Shown here one piece after another: positions 8,370 through 18,330 of a stretch of DNA of 43,759 nucleotides. Position 1 is the first letter of the stretch. Each line of letters begins with the position of its first letter. The DNA is taken from NCBI GenBank assembly GCA_021780115.1, contig JAJXZI010000062.1:1-43759 (forward strand), given 5' to 3'. The translations under genes and the position numbers were made by a program. Under the pieces are notes generated by a model. That model worked only from the letters and a program-made list of their open reading frames with translations. It was not told the DNA's origin and did no database searches. Source of the DNA: a bacterium (GTDB lineage: Bacteria > Verrucomicrobiota > Verrucomicrobiia > Limisphaerales > JAJXZI01).

Positions 8370-9479
8370 TTATTTCAGCTTCTTCGGATTCAGGGACGCC
8401 AGGTCTTTCGAAACGAACAGCCCATCCTTCCGGATCAACTCGCCGTCAAACCAGATTTCGCCCCCGCCCCACTCCGGTCGCTGGATCAACACCATGTCCC
8501 AATGCACGGCCGAGCGGTTGCCGTTGTCGCATTCCTCGTAGGCCTGACCGGGCGTGAAGTGCAGCGACCCGGCGATCTTTTCGTCAAACAGGATGTCGCA
8601 CATCGGGTTGAGAATGTAAGGATTGAACCCCAGTGAAAACTCGCCTACGTACCGCGCGCCGGCATCCGTGTCGAGGATTTCGTTCAGTCGTTGGGCGTTG
8701 CTCCCGGTGGCCTTGACCGCCCGGCCCTCCTGGAACTCCAGCCGCACGTTCTCGAACTTGATCCCGGCGTAAATCGTCGGCGCGTTAAACTGGATCACGC
8801 CGTTCACGGAGTCCTTCACCGGGCAGGAGAAGACCTCGCCGTCGGGAATGTTGCGCCGGCCCACGCACGGCACGGCCCCGAGTCCCTTGACGCTGAACGT
8901 CAAGTCCGTGCCCGGCCCTTTGATTTGCACCCGGTCGGCCTTCTCCATGCGTGCCTTCAGCGGCACCATCGCCTGGGCCATTTTGCGGTAATCCATCGTG
9001 CAGACGGCGAAATAGAAATCCTCGAACGCCTCGGTGCTCATGCCCGCGCTCTGCGCCATGCTGGCCGAAGGCCAGCGCAACACGCACCAGTTGGTCTTGC
9101 TCACCCGCCAGTTCAAGACCGGCCGCGTCACGCGCGAATAGAGGGCCAGGCGCTCCCCCGGCACATCCGAGTTCTCGTTGATGTTTGCCGCCCCGCGCAC
9201 CGCGATGTAGCCCTGCACCTTTTTCATCCGCGCCAACTCCAGGTCGCGGATCAGGATGGCATGCCGCTCATCGGTGGCGCGCAGGACCTCCCGGGTGACG
9301 CGCGTGTGGCGCACTTCAACCAACGGCGTGCCGCCGGCCGCCCGCACCGCCCGCATCAATTCGACGGCAAACTCGTCCGGCGCGTCGATCATCTCCAGCA
9401 GGACGCGGTCGCCGCTCTTGACCTGGATGGAATACCCGACGAGCAGTTTGGCCAGTTTAGTGTACCGAGGATCAATCAT
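8370..9479 (-). CDS. M29 family metallo-aminopeptidase
   Basis: This 369-residue protein belongs to peptidase family M29 (AmpS/AmpT, thermophilic metalloprotease), two-metal aminopeptidases that remove N-terminal residues from peptides in the cytoplasm. It starts as MIDPRYTKLAKLLVGYSIQV, which is the family N-terminus; an upstream extension of the frame is not conserved and was trimmed to the ATG at 9479. The metal-binding region is intact in the C-terminal third: YVGEFSLGFNP (Glu), FDEKIAGSLHFTPGQAY (Glu, His and Tyr) and SAVHWDMVLI with the H-x-D pair. The gene lies 70 nt downstream of the release-factor-like gene on the same strand, so the two may be co-transcribed. Confidence 0.9.
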   Translation of the reverse strand: MIDPRYTKLAKLLVGYSIQVKSGDRVLLEMIDAPDEFAVELMRAVRAAGGTPLVEVRHTRVTREVLRATDERHAILIRDLELARMKKVQGYIAVRGAANINENSDVPGERLALYSRVTRPVLNWRVSKTNWCVLRWPSASMAQSAGMSTEAFEDFYFAVCTMDYRKMAQAMVPLKARMEKADRVQIKGPGTDLTFSVKGLGAVPCVGRRNIPDGEVFSCPVKDSVNGVIQFNAPTIYAGIKFENVRLEFQEGRAVKATGSNAQRLNEILDTDAGARYVGEFSLGFNPYILNPMCDILFDEKIAGSLHFTPGQAYEECDNGNRSAVHWDMVLIQRPEWGGGEIWFDGELIRKDGLFVSKDLASLNPKKLK

Positions 9480-9549
9480 AACTTGCGGCAGAAGATAAAC
9501 GGAACCGGGTCGTTGTCGAGCCGGGTCATTGCGAGCACATGGAGCCGGC

Positions 9550-9963
9550 TTAGTCCGGTCCCACGGCCCGACGGGTTTCTTTTTTGGCGGCGTGGTGCGC
9601 TTTGTCCGCCAGCATCCGCTGTTGGGCGCGGCGGCTGCGGCGGCGTTTCTGGCGTCGGATCTTCTCGATACGCGCACGCTGGGCTTCCACGCGGCCCGTC
9701 TGGAGCGCTTCGATCTTGTCCAGGAGCAACCGGCGGGCGAGAAAACGGTTCAGCCCCTGCTGCCGGCTGGCTTGGCACTTCACCTGCAACCCGCTCGGCC
9801 GGTGCCGCAACATTACGCACGTCGAGGTCTTGTTCACGTTCTGCCCGCCGTGCCCGCCGGAGCGGACGAACGTCTCCTCCAGGTCCGCTTCCCGGACGCC
9901 CAACCGGGCCATGCGCGCGGCGAGTTGGGTTTCCTTTTCTGGACTTACTGAAAATGTGCTCAT
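9550..9963 (-). CDS. Peptide chain release factor-like protein (GGQ domain, ArfB-like)
   Basis: This 137-residue protein has the class I release-factor catalytic domain but no codon-recognition domain. GGHGGQNVNKTST contains the GGQ tripeptide that triggers peptidyl-tRNA hydrolysis. VMLRHRPSGLQVKCQASRQQ follows, as in RF1, RF2 and ArfB. The C-terminus is very basic (RRQKRRRSRRAQQR and KKETRR), similar in character to the ArfB tail that enters the mRNA channel of stalled ribosomes. Whether this protein is a true ArfB-type rescue factor or belongs to the broader group of release-factor-like proteins is not decided by sequence inspection. It precedes the M29 aminopeptidase gene on the same strand. 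Confidence 0.85.
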   Translation of the reverse strand: MSTFSVSPEKETQLAARMARLGVREADLEETFVRSGGHGGQNVNKTSTCVMLRHRPSGLQVKCQASRQQGLNRFLARRLLLDKIEALQTGRVEAQRARIEKIRRQKRRRSRRAQQRMLADKAHHAAKKETRRAVGPD

Positions 9964-10011
9964 GTCGGGGCAACCGAATGATTCCGCCAGTTTCTCTCGC
10001 GCGCGGCCGGG

Positions 10012-12348
10012 CTATTCGCCAAACGCCTGCAACTCGGCGCAGGAGGAAAACGCCTGATTCGGGTTGTCGCCACAGGCGGGTTTGCCGATCACGCGGACGG
10101 CGATCGCCTTCACCGGCCTCGGCAACCGCACGGTGAAGGACCGGGGCGCGGCCTCCGCCAAGCCGGCGCTGTCGGTGGCGGTCGTGGCCGGGTAGGTCGT
10201 GATCTCGCCGACGGTTTCCCAGGCGCCGCCGTTCTGGCGCCGCACTTGGATGCGTGGTTTGCCGGCGCTCGCGTCGAACCAGCCACCGTCGTGGAAGGTT
10301 TTCCCCGGCGTGAACCTGACACGCGCAATGGTCACCGGCTCATCCAGTGCCACGGCGAACCAATCCTCGTCCGCCACGCGCCCGTCGAACGTCACCACAA
10401 AGGTGTCGGCGTCGCCGTCGTTGATCGAGCCTTCGACGTTCCCCTGCCGCGAGCAGCTTTCCTGGCCGCTGCTCAGCAAGTTGGTGCTGCGTACGATCGG
10501 CAGGCCCGGCCCCGGCAGCCAGACTCTGAAGATGCCGCCGTCCCGGCCGGCGTCCGCAAACGGCACCAACTCCGCTTTGACCAAGCGCGGGCGACCGGCG
10601 GCCGTGCGTAACTCGGCAGAGAAAGCCAGTTCGCCTCCGGGAAGGTAATTGCTCGGCGGAGCGACCTTGCGGTCGAGGATGCCGACGGCGTTCGCCCGAG
10701 GCAGCCCTGGGTTGCGCTTCTCGTCGTAGGCCAGCACGAACGGTCCCCAAGTCAACGCCGCCTGGCCACGGTTACCGTGTTCGCCGATCACCAACCGCGA
10801 GCCCAGCGCATACCGAAGGTCCAGGCGATCTCCGGTATTCCAGTCGCGCGCCGGGATCACGGCCCAGCCGTCGTGGGCCGCGATGGCGAGCGCCTTTCCG
10901 TTCAGCCTCACTCGCAGCGGAGACGCCCACGGTGGCACGCGGACCCGGACCGCGAAGCGCGCGGGCCGGCTCAACTGGAACTGGAGCCGGGATTCGCCCT
11001 GGCGCGGAAATCCGCTGCGCTGTTGGACAGCCACCGACTGCCCGCCGAGTTCGGTCGTCACGGACGAAGTCTCGAACGTGCTGACGACCAGCGCTTCATC
11101 GGCGCCAAGACGCGTCTTCAAGTAAGTCGTCTGCGGCGCCAGGGCCATCCCGCGCGGGCCGCTGGAGTGGCAGCAATTGATTTCGGAGAGATAACTCTTC
11201 TTTCCTTCGAGCGGGGTGAAATAGCACCAATCGGCGCCGGCGGGATTCTGCGCCGCAGCGAGGTGGTTATAGATCGTTTTTTCCAGTTGGTCGCCGTAGC
11301 GCGCCTCGCCCGTGAGCCGGAACAGTTGCAGGTTCAACTGAAGCCAGGTCACCGTGACACATGTCTCGGACACGCTCGCGCCCGGCCCATTGGGCAGGTC
11401 GTAATCACCGTGGAAATGCTCGGCTTGGCTGGCGCCGCCGGTGAGGTAGAGGCGCCGCGTCACGATGTCCTGCCAGGCGTTGAGCACCGGCTGGAGCAGG
11501 CTGCGGTCGCCGGTGGCGCGGGCCAGTTCGCACAGGCCCACCAAGTTCGACAGCATTTCGTAGGCTTTGCCGTTGGCGGTCTGATTGACCTCCTTCGCCG
11601 TCAGCAGCGCCTGGATGATCTTCGGCCCGTTCGGCGCGTCCCACGCTTGGACGATGTAGCGGGCGAAGTCGAGATACCGCTCCTCGCCGGTGAAGCGGTA
11701 GAGCAACACAATTGGTTCGAGCACGCTGGTGGCGGCCATGCCCAGGTGTGTGCCGGCGGCAAGAATGCTCTTCTTCCCCGGCCCGAATGTGCGGAGGAGC
11801 AGGTCGGCAGCCTTGCGGCAGGCATTGAGCGCCGCTTCATTCCCGGTGAACTGGTAGTAGGTGAGCAGCCCGATCAGGCAATATTTGTGCGACCACACGT
11901 CCCAATCCGCGCCAGGATAGAGGCCGAAGCGCTGCTCTGGAACGTACGTGCCGAGGTAGCCGTCGGGCTCCTGCGCGGCAATCAGGCCCGCGGCGACGCG
12001 GTCGAGCTTGGCGCGCAGGCGGGGGTCCCCGGTGTAAGCCCAGGCCAGCGTGGTGGCGTGCAGCCATTTGCCGACGTGCTCGCCGATCCACGGGTGGACA
12101 CCGGGCTTGTGGCGAAAGCCCGCGAGCAGCGGCTCGGTGTCCACCGTGAGCAATCGGTTCGTGGCGTTGACGGCAAGGCGCTCGCCAAGCCAGCCGTCGA
12201 GGTGGATCGCCGCCGGGGAAAGCACCTCGGCCGCGTCCGGCAGTTTGGCCGGCTCGCGGAAGGGCATCGGCTGGACGCCGGCGGAATAGGCCGAGCCGAT
12301 GCACAGCAGCAGTGAACCGACAATCGAAGTGGCAATGAAGGTTCTCAT
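10012..12348 (-). CDS. GH127 (DUF1680) beta-L-arabinofuranosidase-like enzyme
   Basis: With the ATG at 12348 the protein has 778 residues and a clear signal peptide (MRTFIATSIVGSLLLCIGSAYSA), so it is exported. The catalytic (alpha/alpha)6 domain carries the GH127 set known from HypBA1: Glu310 in GGASQAEHF, Glu328 and Cys330 in SVSETCVTVTW, and Cys392-Cys393 in INCCHSSGPRG. In the family the last cysteine pair and the E-x-C motif bind zinc, and one cysteine is the nucleophile. A beta-sandwich follows. The last 150 residues (NLLSSGQESCSRQGNVEGSI to AELQAFGE) look like an F5/8 type C carbohydrate-binding domain. It probably removes beta-L-arabinofuranosyl groups from plant glycans, which fits the arabinose locus further along. 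The upstream frame (to 12516) was discarded because it precedes the signal peptide. Confidence 0.88.
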   Translation of the reverse strand: MRTFIATSIVGSLLLCIGSAYSAGVQPMPFREPAKLPDAAEVLSPAAIHLDGWLGERLAVNATNRLLTVDTEPLLAGFRHKPGVHPWIGEHVGKWLHATTLAWAYTGDPRLRAKLDRVAAGLIAAQEPDGYLGTYVPEQRFGLYPGADWDVWSHKYCLIGLLTYYQFTGNEAALNACRKAADLLLRTFGPGKKSILAAGTHLGMAATSVLEPIVLLYRFTGEERYLDFARYIVQAWDAPNGPKIIQALLTAKEVNQTANGKAYEMLSNLVGLCELARATGDRSLLQPVLNAWQDIVTRRLYLTGGASQAEHFHGDYDLPNGPGASVSETCVTVTWLQLNLQLFRLTGEARYGDQLEKTIYNHLAAAQNPAGADWCYFTPLEGKKSYLSEINCCHSSGPRGMALAPQTTYLKTRLGADEALVVSTFETSSVTTELGGQSVAVQQRSGFPRQGESRLQFQLSRPARFAVRVRVPPWASPLRVRLNGKALAIAAHDGWAVIPARDWNTGDRLDLRYALGSRLVIGEHGNRGQAALTWGPFVLAYDEKRNPGLPRANAVGILDRKVAPPSNYLPGGELAFSAELRTAAGRPRLVKAELVPFADAGRDGGIFRVWLPGPGLPIVRSTNLLSSGQESCSRQGNVEGSINDGDADTFVVTFDGRVADEDWFAVALDEPVTIARVRFTPGKTFHDGGWFDASAGKPRIQVRRQNGGAWETVGEITTYPATTATDSAGLAEAAPRSFTVRLPRPVKAIAVRVIGKPACGDNPNQAFSSCAELQAFGE

Positions 12349-12647
12349 AGACGCGGCGTTGAGTTGTCGAGCATATTTGCCGCGGCGTGAAGAGCGCGAG
12401 AAGAAACGCCCGGCTCCTGCAAACTCTTTGTCCCTTCCGAGTGTCAAACCAACCGTTGAGGCGGCCGGCTTCGCGGGCCAACCGCTCACCCGGTTGTTCG
12501 CCGCAGTGTCTCGCATGTGTGCTCGCCCACCCGCTTTTTCCCAGGGGTTGCCCGCCGCCGGGGCAAAAACCGTTGACGCTCCCAGCCGCCCACACCTAAA
12601 GTGCCGCGCCGTTCGCGAAAAAGCCGCGAATCGGTTTGGTGTTCCAG
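12349..12647. other. Divergent intergenic region between GH127 and sucC genes
   Basis: This 299-bp gap separates two divergent genes and must hold promoters for both. No convincing -35/-10 pair, operator palindrome or strong ribosome binding site was recognised in it. The sucC start has no Shine-Dalgarno match (sequence before it: GGTTTGGTGTTCCAG). Confidence 0.5.
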
Positions 12648-13856
<1,209 letters not shown>

Positions 13857-13874
13857 AAGCGCGGCATTCTGCCA

Positions 13875-14172
13875 ACCGCGATTCACCTGGGCCGAATCGC
13901 CATCCGCTGGCGGGAAGCCGGCATTTACAGTCGATCAATCCCTATCCGCAGCCGGGAGATCGCCGCCGACATTCAAACCATCAGCTGAGACAGTCGCAAA
14001 ATCGCCGCCAACAGCCAGAATATCGGCATTTACATCCGATCAATCGCCTTCTGCTGGTCAAAGATCGCCACTTACAGCCGATTAACCGCCGCTGACACTC
14101 AAGAAATCGCCGCGCACATTCAGGCAACGACCGCAAACACCGGGAAAATCGGCGCTCGCAGCAGTGGAATGG
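13875..14172 (+). repeat. Degenerate 21-bp tandem repeat array (about 14 units)
   Basis: Cut in steps of 21 from 13921, successive units line up as variants of CCGCCAACAGCCAGAATATCG, with CCGCC at the front and AATCG at the end best conserved. Near-identical pairs keep the phase: GCATTTACAGTCGATCAATC at 13921 and GCATTTACATCCGATCAATC at 14026 (105 = 5 x 21), and ATCGCCGCC at 13959 and 14001 with a variant at 14106. Read in the frame of sucC after its stop, the units are heptads such as IAADIQT, IAANSQN, TAADTQE, IAAHIQA and TTANTGK. One in-frame TGA lies at 13983-13985. No start codon or open frame covers the array, so it is either a decayed coding repeat or a non-coding tandem repeat. See findings. 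Confidence 0.75.
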
Positions 14173-14492
14173 TCGCAAGTAGTGTGCTTCCAGTGGCTTG
14201 TGCCTGATTCACCGAGGATCACCTTGAGTCTCCGGTGAAAACGACATTTCGCAAGCTCCACCGGTTCCCTTGCCGCTGAGAAGCAGATTTGAACTCAAAT
14301 GTCGCCGTTGAACCGCAGATTCACGCAAATGGGACGTAGAAAGTTCAGATCGCTATATGCCGTGTCTAAGCTCATGGCCGACCCCGTTCCCGAGTTCAAT
14401 GGCGCCTTCCGGCCACCGCGGGGCCGCCCGACTTCAATTTTGGGCTTTCACCGGCGCCTTGGCATGCCTACTTTAGACCGCCGCGAAACACG
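14173..14492. other. Intergenic region upstream of lepA
   Basis: A 320-bp stretch between the 21-bp array and lepA. It contains no recognisable gene, no long palindrome and no strong promoter match. It presumably holds the lepA-lepB promoter. Confidence 0.4.
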
Positions 14493-16283
14493 ATGGACAG
14501 CACGCACATCCGAAATTTTTGCATCATCGCCCATATTGACCATGGGAAGACGACGCTTTCCGACCGGCTCCTGTTCCGGACGGGCACGATTTCCGCGCGC
14601 GAGATGGAAGACCAGTTGCTCGATTCGATGGACCTGGAGCGCGAGCGCGGCATCACGATCAAGGCTCACCCGGTCACGATGTTTTACGAGGCCCGGAACG
14701 GCGAGAAGTACGAGTTGAACTTGATCGACACGCCGGGCCACGTGGATTTCTCCTACGAGGTCTCGCGCAGCTTGAGCGCCTGCGAAGGGGCGTTGCTGAT
14801 CGTCGATGCGGCTCAGGGCGTCGAGGCGCAGACCGTCGCCAACGTGCATCTGGCGATGAAGCAGAACCTGACTATCATCCCGGTCATCAACAAGATTGAC
14901 CTGCCGCACGCCGACGTGCCACAAGCCAAGCGGCAGTTGGAGGACATCCTGGCCATCCCGGCCGAGTCCGCGCTGCTGGCCAGCGCGAAGGAAGGCATCG
15001 GCATCGAGGAAATCCTGGAAGCGATCGTGGCGCGCGTTCCGGCGCCCCAGCCCACCGGCGCGAGTTCGGTGCAGGCGCTGGTGTTCGACTGTTACTTTGA
15101 CACCTTCAAGGGCGTGGTCAACCATGTCCGCGTTTTCAACGGCGAGTTGCGGCCGGGCATGCTCGTGAAGCTGTTGCACTCGGGCAAAACGGTCGAGGTG
15201 AAGGAGGTGGGCAGCTTCAACCCGAAGCCGTACGTGCGGGAGCAGTTGCTCGTGGGCGAGACCGGCTACCTCACGGCGAACATCAAAAGCCCGCTGGAAG
15301 TGAAGATTGGCGACACGCTCACCGACGCGCGGGTGCCGTCCCCGCCGTTGACGGGCTTCAAGGAAATCCATCCCATGGTGTTCAGCGGGATTTATCCGAT
15401 CAACACCGCCGACTACGAGCACCTCAAGGCGAACATGGCCAAACTGCAGTTGAACGACTCGGCGTTCGGCTATCAGCCCGAGACCTCGGTGGCGCTGGGT
15501 TTTGGCTTCCGGTGCGGCTTCTTGGGCCTGCTGCACCTGGAAATCGTCCAGGAACGGCTGCGCCGGGAGTACGGCATGGACATCATCGCGACGTATCCGA
15601 GCGTGATTTACCGGGTGACCCTGACCGACGGGACGGTGAAGGAGATCGACAATCCGGTGTTCCTGCCGGAGCCGAATTATATCGAGCGCATCGAGGAGCC
15701 GATGGTCAAAGCCTTCGTGATCTGCCCGAACGAATACATCGGCGACATGATGGCGTTGATCACGGAAAAGCGCGGCGCCGTGGACCAAACGGAAACGCTC
15801 GATGCGCGGCGCGTCATGCTGACCAGCCGACTGCCGCTGAACGAAATCCTCATCGACTTTCACGACCGCATCAAAAGCACCACGCGCGGCTACGGCTCGA
15901 TGGACTACGAGCCGGCGGGCTACGCCGAGTCGGACATGGTCCGGCTGGAGATGCTCGTCAACGGCGAGGCGGTGGACGCCTTCTCGTGTATCGTGCATCG
16001 CGACAAGGCCGAGGGCAGGGGGCGGGCGCTGGCTGCAAAGCTCAAGGAAGTCATTCCCCGCCAACAGTACGCCGTGGCCATCCAGGCGGCCATCGGCGGC
16101 AAGGTCATCGCCCGCGAGACCGTCAGCGCCTTGCGCAAGGATGTCACCGCCAAATGCTACGGCGGCGACATCACCCGCAAGCGCAAGCTTCTGGAAAAAC
16201 AGAAGGAAGGCAAAAAGCGGATGAAGTCCTTCGGCAGCGTGAACATCCCGCAGGAAGCATTCATTCAGGTGCTGAAGGCATGA
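14493..16283 (+). CDS. lepA: Elongation factor 4 (LepA) GTPase
   Basis: At 596 residues the protein has the length normal for LepA/EF4. This ribosome-binding GTPase resembles EF-G without domain IV and can back-translocate or remodel stalled ribosomes. The GTPase motifs are intact: IAHIDHGKTTLSDRLL (G1), ERERGITIKA (G2 region), DTPGHVDFSYEV (G3) and INKIDLPHAD (G4). The LepA-specific C-terminal domain ends in KAKCYGGDIT-like sequence (here TAKCYGGDITRKRKLLEKQK) followed by MKSFGSVNIPQEAFI, the hallmark of the family. The ATG at 14493 gives MDSTHIRNFCIIAHIDHG, the standard start. The lepB gene follows 136 nt downstream, as in many bacteria, so the two probably form an operon. Confidence 0.97.
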   Translation: MDSTHIRNFCIIAHIDHGKTTLSDRLLFRTGTISAREMEDQLLDSMDLERERGITIKAHPVTMFYEARNGEKYELNLIDTPGHVDFSYEVSRSLSACEGALLIVDAAQGVEAQTVANVHLAMKQNLTIIPVINKIDLPHADVPQAKRQLEDILAIPAESALLASAKEGIGIEEILEAIVARVPAPQPTGASSVQALVFDCYFDTFKGVVNHVRVFNGELRPGMLVKLLHSGKTVEVKEVGSFNPKPYVREQLLVGETGYLTANIKSPLEVKIGDTLTDARVPSPPLTGFKEIHPMVFSGIYPINTADYEHLKANMAKLQLNDSAFGYQPETSVALGFGFRCGFLGLLHLEIVQERLRREYGMDIIATYPSVIYRVTLTDGTVKEIDNPVFLPEPNYIERIEEPMVKAFVICPNEYIGDMMALITEKRGAVDQTETLDARRVMLTSRLPLNEILIDFHDRIKSTTRGYGSMDYEPAGYAESDMVRLEMLVNGEAVDAFSCIVHRDKAEGRGRALAAKLKEVIPRQQYAVAIQAAIGGKVIARETVSALRKDVTAKCYGGDITRKRKLLEKQKEGKKRMKSFGSVNIPQEAFIQVLKA

Positions 16284-16419
16284 AAGGGCGACGCGTGAAG
16301 AAGGCGGCGTGGCGCGGCCCGAGGGCAACCGTTGGCACCGGCACGCCGCTTTGTTTCGGAGTTGCGTGCTTCGTCATGGCGGTTTCTCTTTGCTCGCTCC
16401 GCCGCACCTTCCATCGTAT

Positions 16420-17601
16420 ATGATACTGAACTGGTTCTTTTCCAAAACCGTGCGGGAAGCCGTCGCCATGCGGAAGCACGTGTGGAAACTGCTAAGCGCG
16501 CAACGCGACATCCTTTCGCCACCGGCCATCGGCGCGGTGACCCTGGCGATGAACGAACTGCAGGCCGCCATCTCGGAGAGCGCGAACAAAGGGCGGATTC
16601 GAATCAAGATGGAGGAACTGGAGTTCGCGGCCAACAAATGGCTCAAGCCCTATCCCCACCCCGCCTGGCGCGAGAACGTGGAGGTGCTGCTCGTTGCCCT
16701 GGCCGTGGCGATGGGCATCCGCACCTTCTTCGCGCAGCCGTTCAAAATCCCCACCGGCTCGATGCAGCCCACGCTCTGGGGCGTCACGTCCGATCCCGAT
16801 TTCAGCCAGACCGGTCCGCCGCCGCCCGGCAAACGGCTGCCGGCCTTCCAGGTTCCCACCGGATTAGCCCGCCTGCGGGACTGGTTCGACGGGGCATCGT
16901 ATGTGGAACTCAAGGCCAAAACCGATGGCGCCTTGGAGGAAATCGCTCCGCCGACCCGGTTCCTGATCTTCAACATCAATCAGCGCCTCCGCATCGGCGA
17001 TGTCTGGCATACCATCTGGTTTCCGCCCGATTACGGCGGCCGGACGTTGCAGGAGCGCGCCGGCCTGCGCCTCGGCGAGGTCTTTCACCGTGGCGACGAT
17101 GTTGTGAAGATGCGCGTCACCAGCGGGGACCATCTGTTTGTCGATCGCCTGACCTATAACTTCCGGCGTCCGCGCCGGGGCGAGATTATCGTGTTCGAGA
17201 CCAAGGGCATCCATGATCCGCTCAACCGGGTACCGCCGGACCAGTTTTACATCAAACGGCTGGTGGCACTGGGCGACGAGAAAGTTCAAATCGGCAGCGA
17301 CCACCACCTGATCATCAACGGCGCGCGTCTGGATGCTTCAACGCCGGGCTTTGGGGGTGTTTACTCCTTCAAGATGAATGCCGGGGAGAACCAATACTTT
17401 GGCCACCTGCAACTCGGCATGTTCCGCGACGACAACTCTGAGTACACCGTACCGCCGGAAAACGTCTTGGTGATGGGTGACAACACGAGGAACAGTCTGG
17501 ACTCACGTTTCTTCGGCGGGTTCGCGGAAAAATACGTGATCGGCAAGTCGTGGTTTGTCTATTGGCCGATCAGCAGCCGCTTCGGTTGGGGCTACGAATA
17601 G
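16420..17601 (+). CDS. lepB: Signal peptidase I with a long insert
   Basis: This membrane serine protease removes signal peptides from exported proteins. With the ATG at 16420 it has 393 residues. The catalytic serine is Ser114 in IPTGSMQPTLWG, directly after the transmembrane segment LLVALAVAMGIRTFFAQPF (residues 90-108). The general base is Lys279 in FYIKRLVALGDE. The other conserved boxes are SGDHLFVDRLTYNFRRPRRG and VLVMGDNTRNSLDSRFFG. In E. coli LepB the Ser and Lys are 55 residues apart; here they are 165 apart. Roughly 110 residues (about 122-232, including a Pro-rich start and FLIFNINQRLRIGDVW) are therefore inserted between boxes B and C. A further N-terminal extension of about 80 residues precedes the membrane anchor. 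Confidence 0.92.
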   Translation: MILNWFFSKTVREAVAMRKHVWKLLSAQRDILSPPAIGAVTLAMNELQAAISESANKGRIRIKMEELEFAANKWLKPYPHPAWRENVEVLLVALAVAMGIRTFFAQPFKIPTGSMQPTLWGVTSDPDFSQTGPPPPGKRLPAFQVPTGLARLRDWFDGASYVELKAKTDGALEEIAPPTRFLIFNINQRLRIGDVWHTIWFPPDYGGRTLQERAGLRLGEVFHRGDDVVKMRVTSGDHLFVDRLTYNFRRPRRGEIIVFETKGIHDPLNRVPPDQFYIKRLVALGDEKVQIGSDHHLIINGARLDASTPGFGGVYSFKMNAGENQYFGHLQLGMFRDDNSEYTVPPENVLVMGDNTRNSLDSRFFGGFAEKYVIGKSWFVYWPISSRFGWGYE

Positions 17602-17864
17602 ACTCCACATCTCAAGACGGGTTGCAATTCTGCTTCTGCTTCGAGGGCTGTAGATTCCCACAAAAAGACCGCCTCAGCCGTCGAGATTGACACACCTGGA
17701 TTCTGCGACGGGGCGGGGCAACGAGGGGACACCCAATCCGTATTGATAATCGCATAATAGGGTGACGCATCTTGGTTGCCCCGGTATTGTTTCGGCAGTT
17801 CGAAGACGCGAAATCATGCCGCGCTGGAAAAGCGCCTAGGATCAAGGGGGGCAGTCCGGCGTTG

Positions 17865-18160
17865 GCGAGCAAAGGGCCGGCGGGTTCCAAGCCCAAGCTG
17901 ACGGTGGCGCCAACCCAGCAAGTCACCGCCGCGTTGCTGGCGGGCCCGGTCGAGCACGACTACCAAATGGCGCTCTGGACTTTGCCACGCGCGGCGTCAT
18001 TCATCGAAGACCTGACGGGGTGGAGAATCATCCGGGTCATGTTGGGCGCTGGTTGGGAGCCAGGGGGTTCCATTGCCAGCGGCCCGAACGCCGGGCGGTG
18101 GAACGCAACGACAAGGCGATCCGGCACTGGCCACGGACGGAGTGGTCCGCCTCAAATAAC
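17865..18160 (+). pseudogene. IS630-family transposase remnant (N-terminal helix-turn-helix part)
   Basis: The plus strand encodes the winged-helix N-terminal part of an IS630-type transposase in two frames. The first reads KPKLTVAPTQQVTAALLAGP and then ALWTLPRAASFIEDLTG. After a one-base loss near 18016-18022 the second reads NHPGHVGRWLGARGF and then RPERRAVERNDKAIRHW. These two stretches are the standard LWTL...LTGV...HPGHV...ERDEEAIRRW pattern of the family. The DDE catalytic domain is missing: similarity stops near 18160, where it meets the decayed MazF-like gene on the other strand. It is a truncated, frameshifted insertion-sequence relic and cannot transpose. Confidence 0.65.
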
Positions 18161-18330
18161 GGTTCAAGGCAGATTTCCGAGGGAGTGGAGATTGGCTGGA
18201 GATTTGACAAAGAATGAGGTCGCCTCGCGTCAGCGACGCCAGCACCAATGCGGGTCGGACTTTGGCGCTGGACAGGTCCGTGAACGGGAACGGCACCGAC
18301 CACCACTTGGCCGCTTACAAATCGCGCCAT
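18150..18330 (-). pseudogene. MazF/PemK-like toxin, frameshifted and 3'-truncated
   Basis: The gene begins with ATG at 18330 (MARFVSGQVVV). After one extra base near 18297 it continues in another frame as VPFPFTDLSSAKVRPALVLA and then RGDLILCQISSQ. Together these are the typical N-terminal half of a MazF/PemK ribonuclease toxin: the V-x-V-P-F-P-F-T loop, KxRPALVL and the ICQI strand. The C-terminal half is absent and the sequence runs into the IS630 relic. The ATG overlaps the ancestral stop of the antitoxin gene by 16 nt, the usual arrangement for a toxin-antitoxin operon. A functional toxin is not expected. Confidence 0.6.

Noticed and set aside
13875..14172. 21-bp array considered as CRISPR
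   Set aside because: The period is too short, units are degenerate and there is no alternation of identical repeats with unique spacers.
14448..16328. 626-codon open frame on the minus strand opposite lepA
   Set aside because: LepA on the plus strand is unambiguous; the antisense frame shows no domain.
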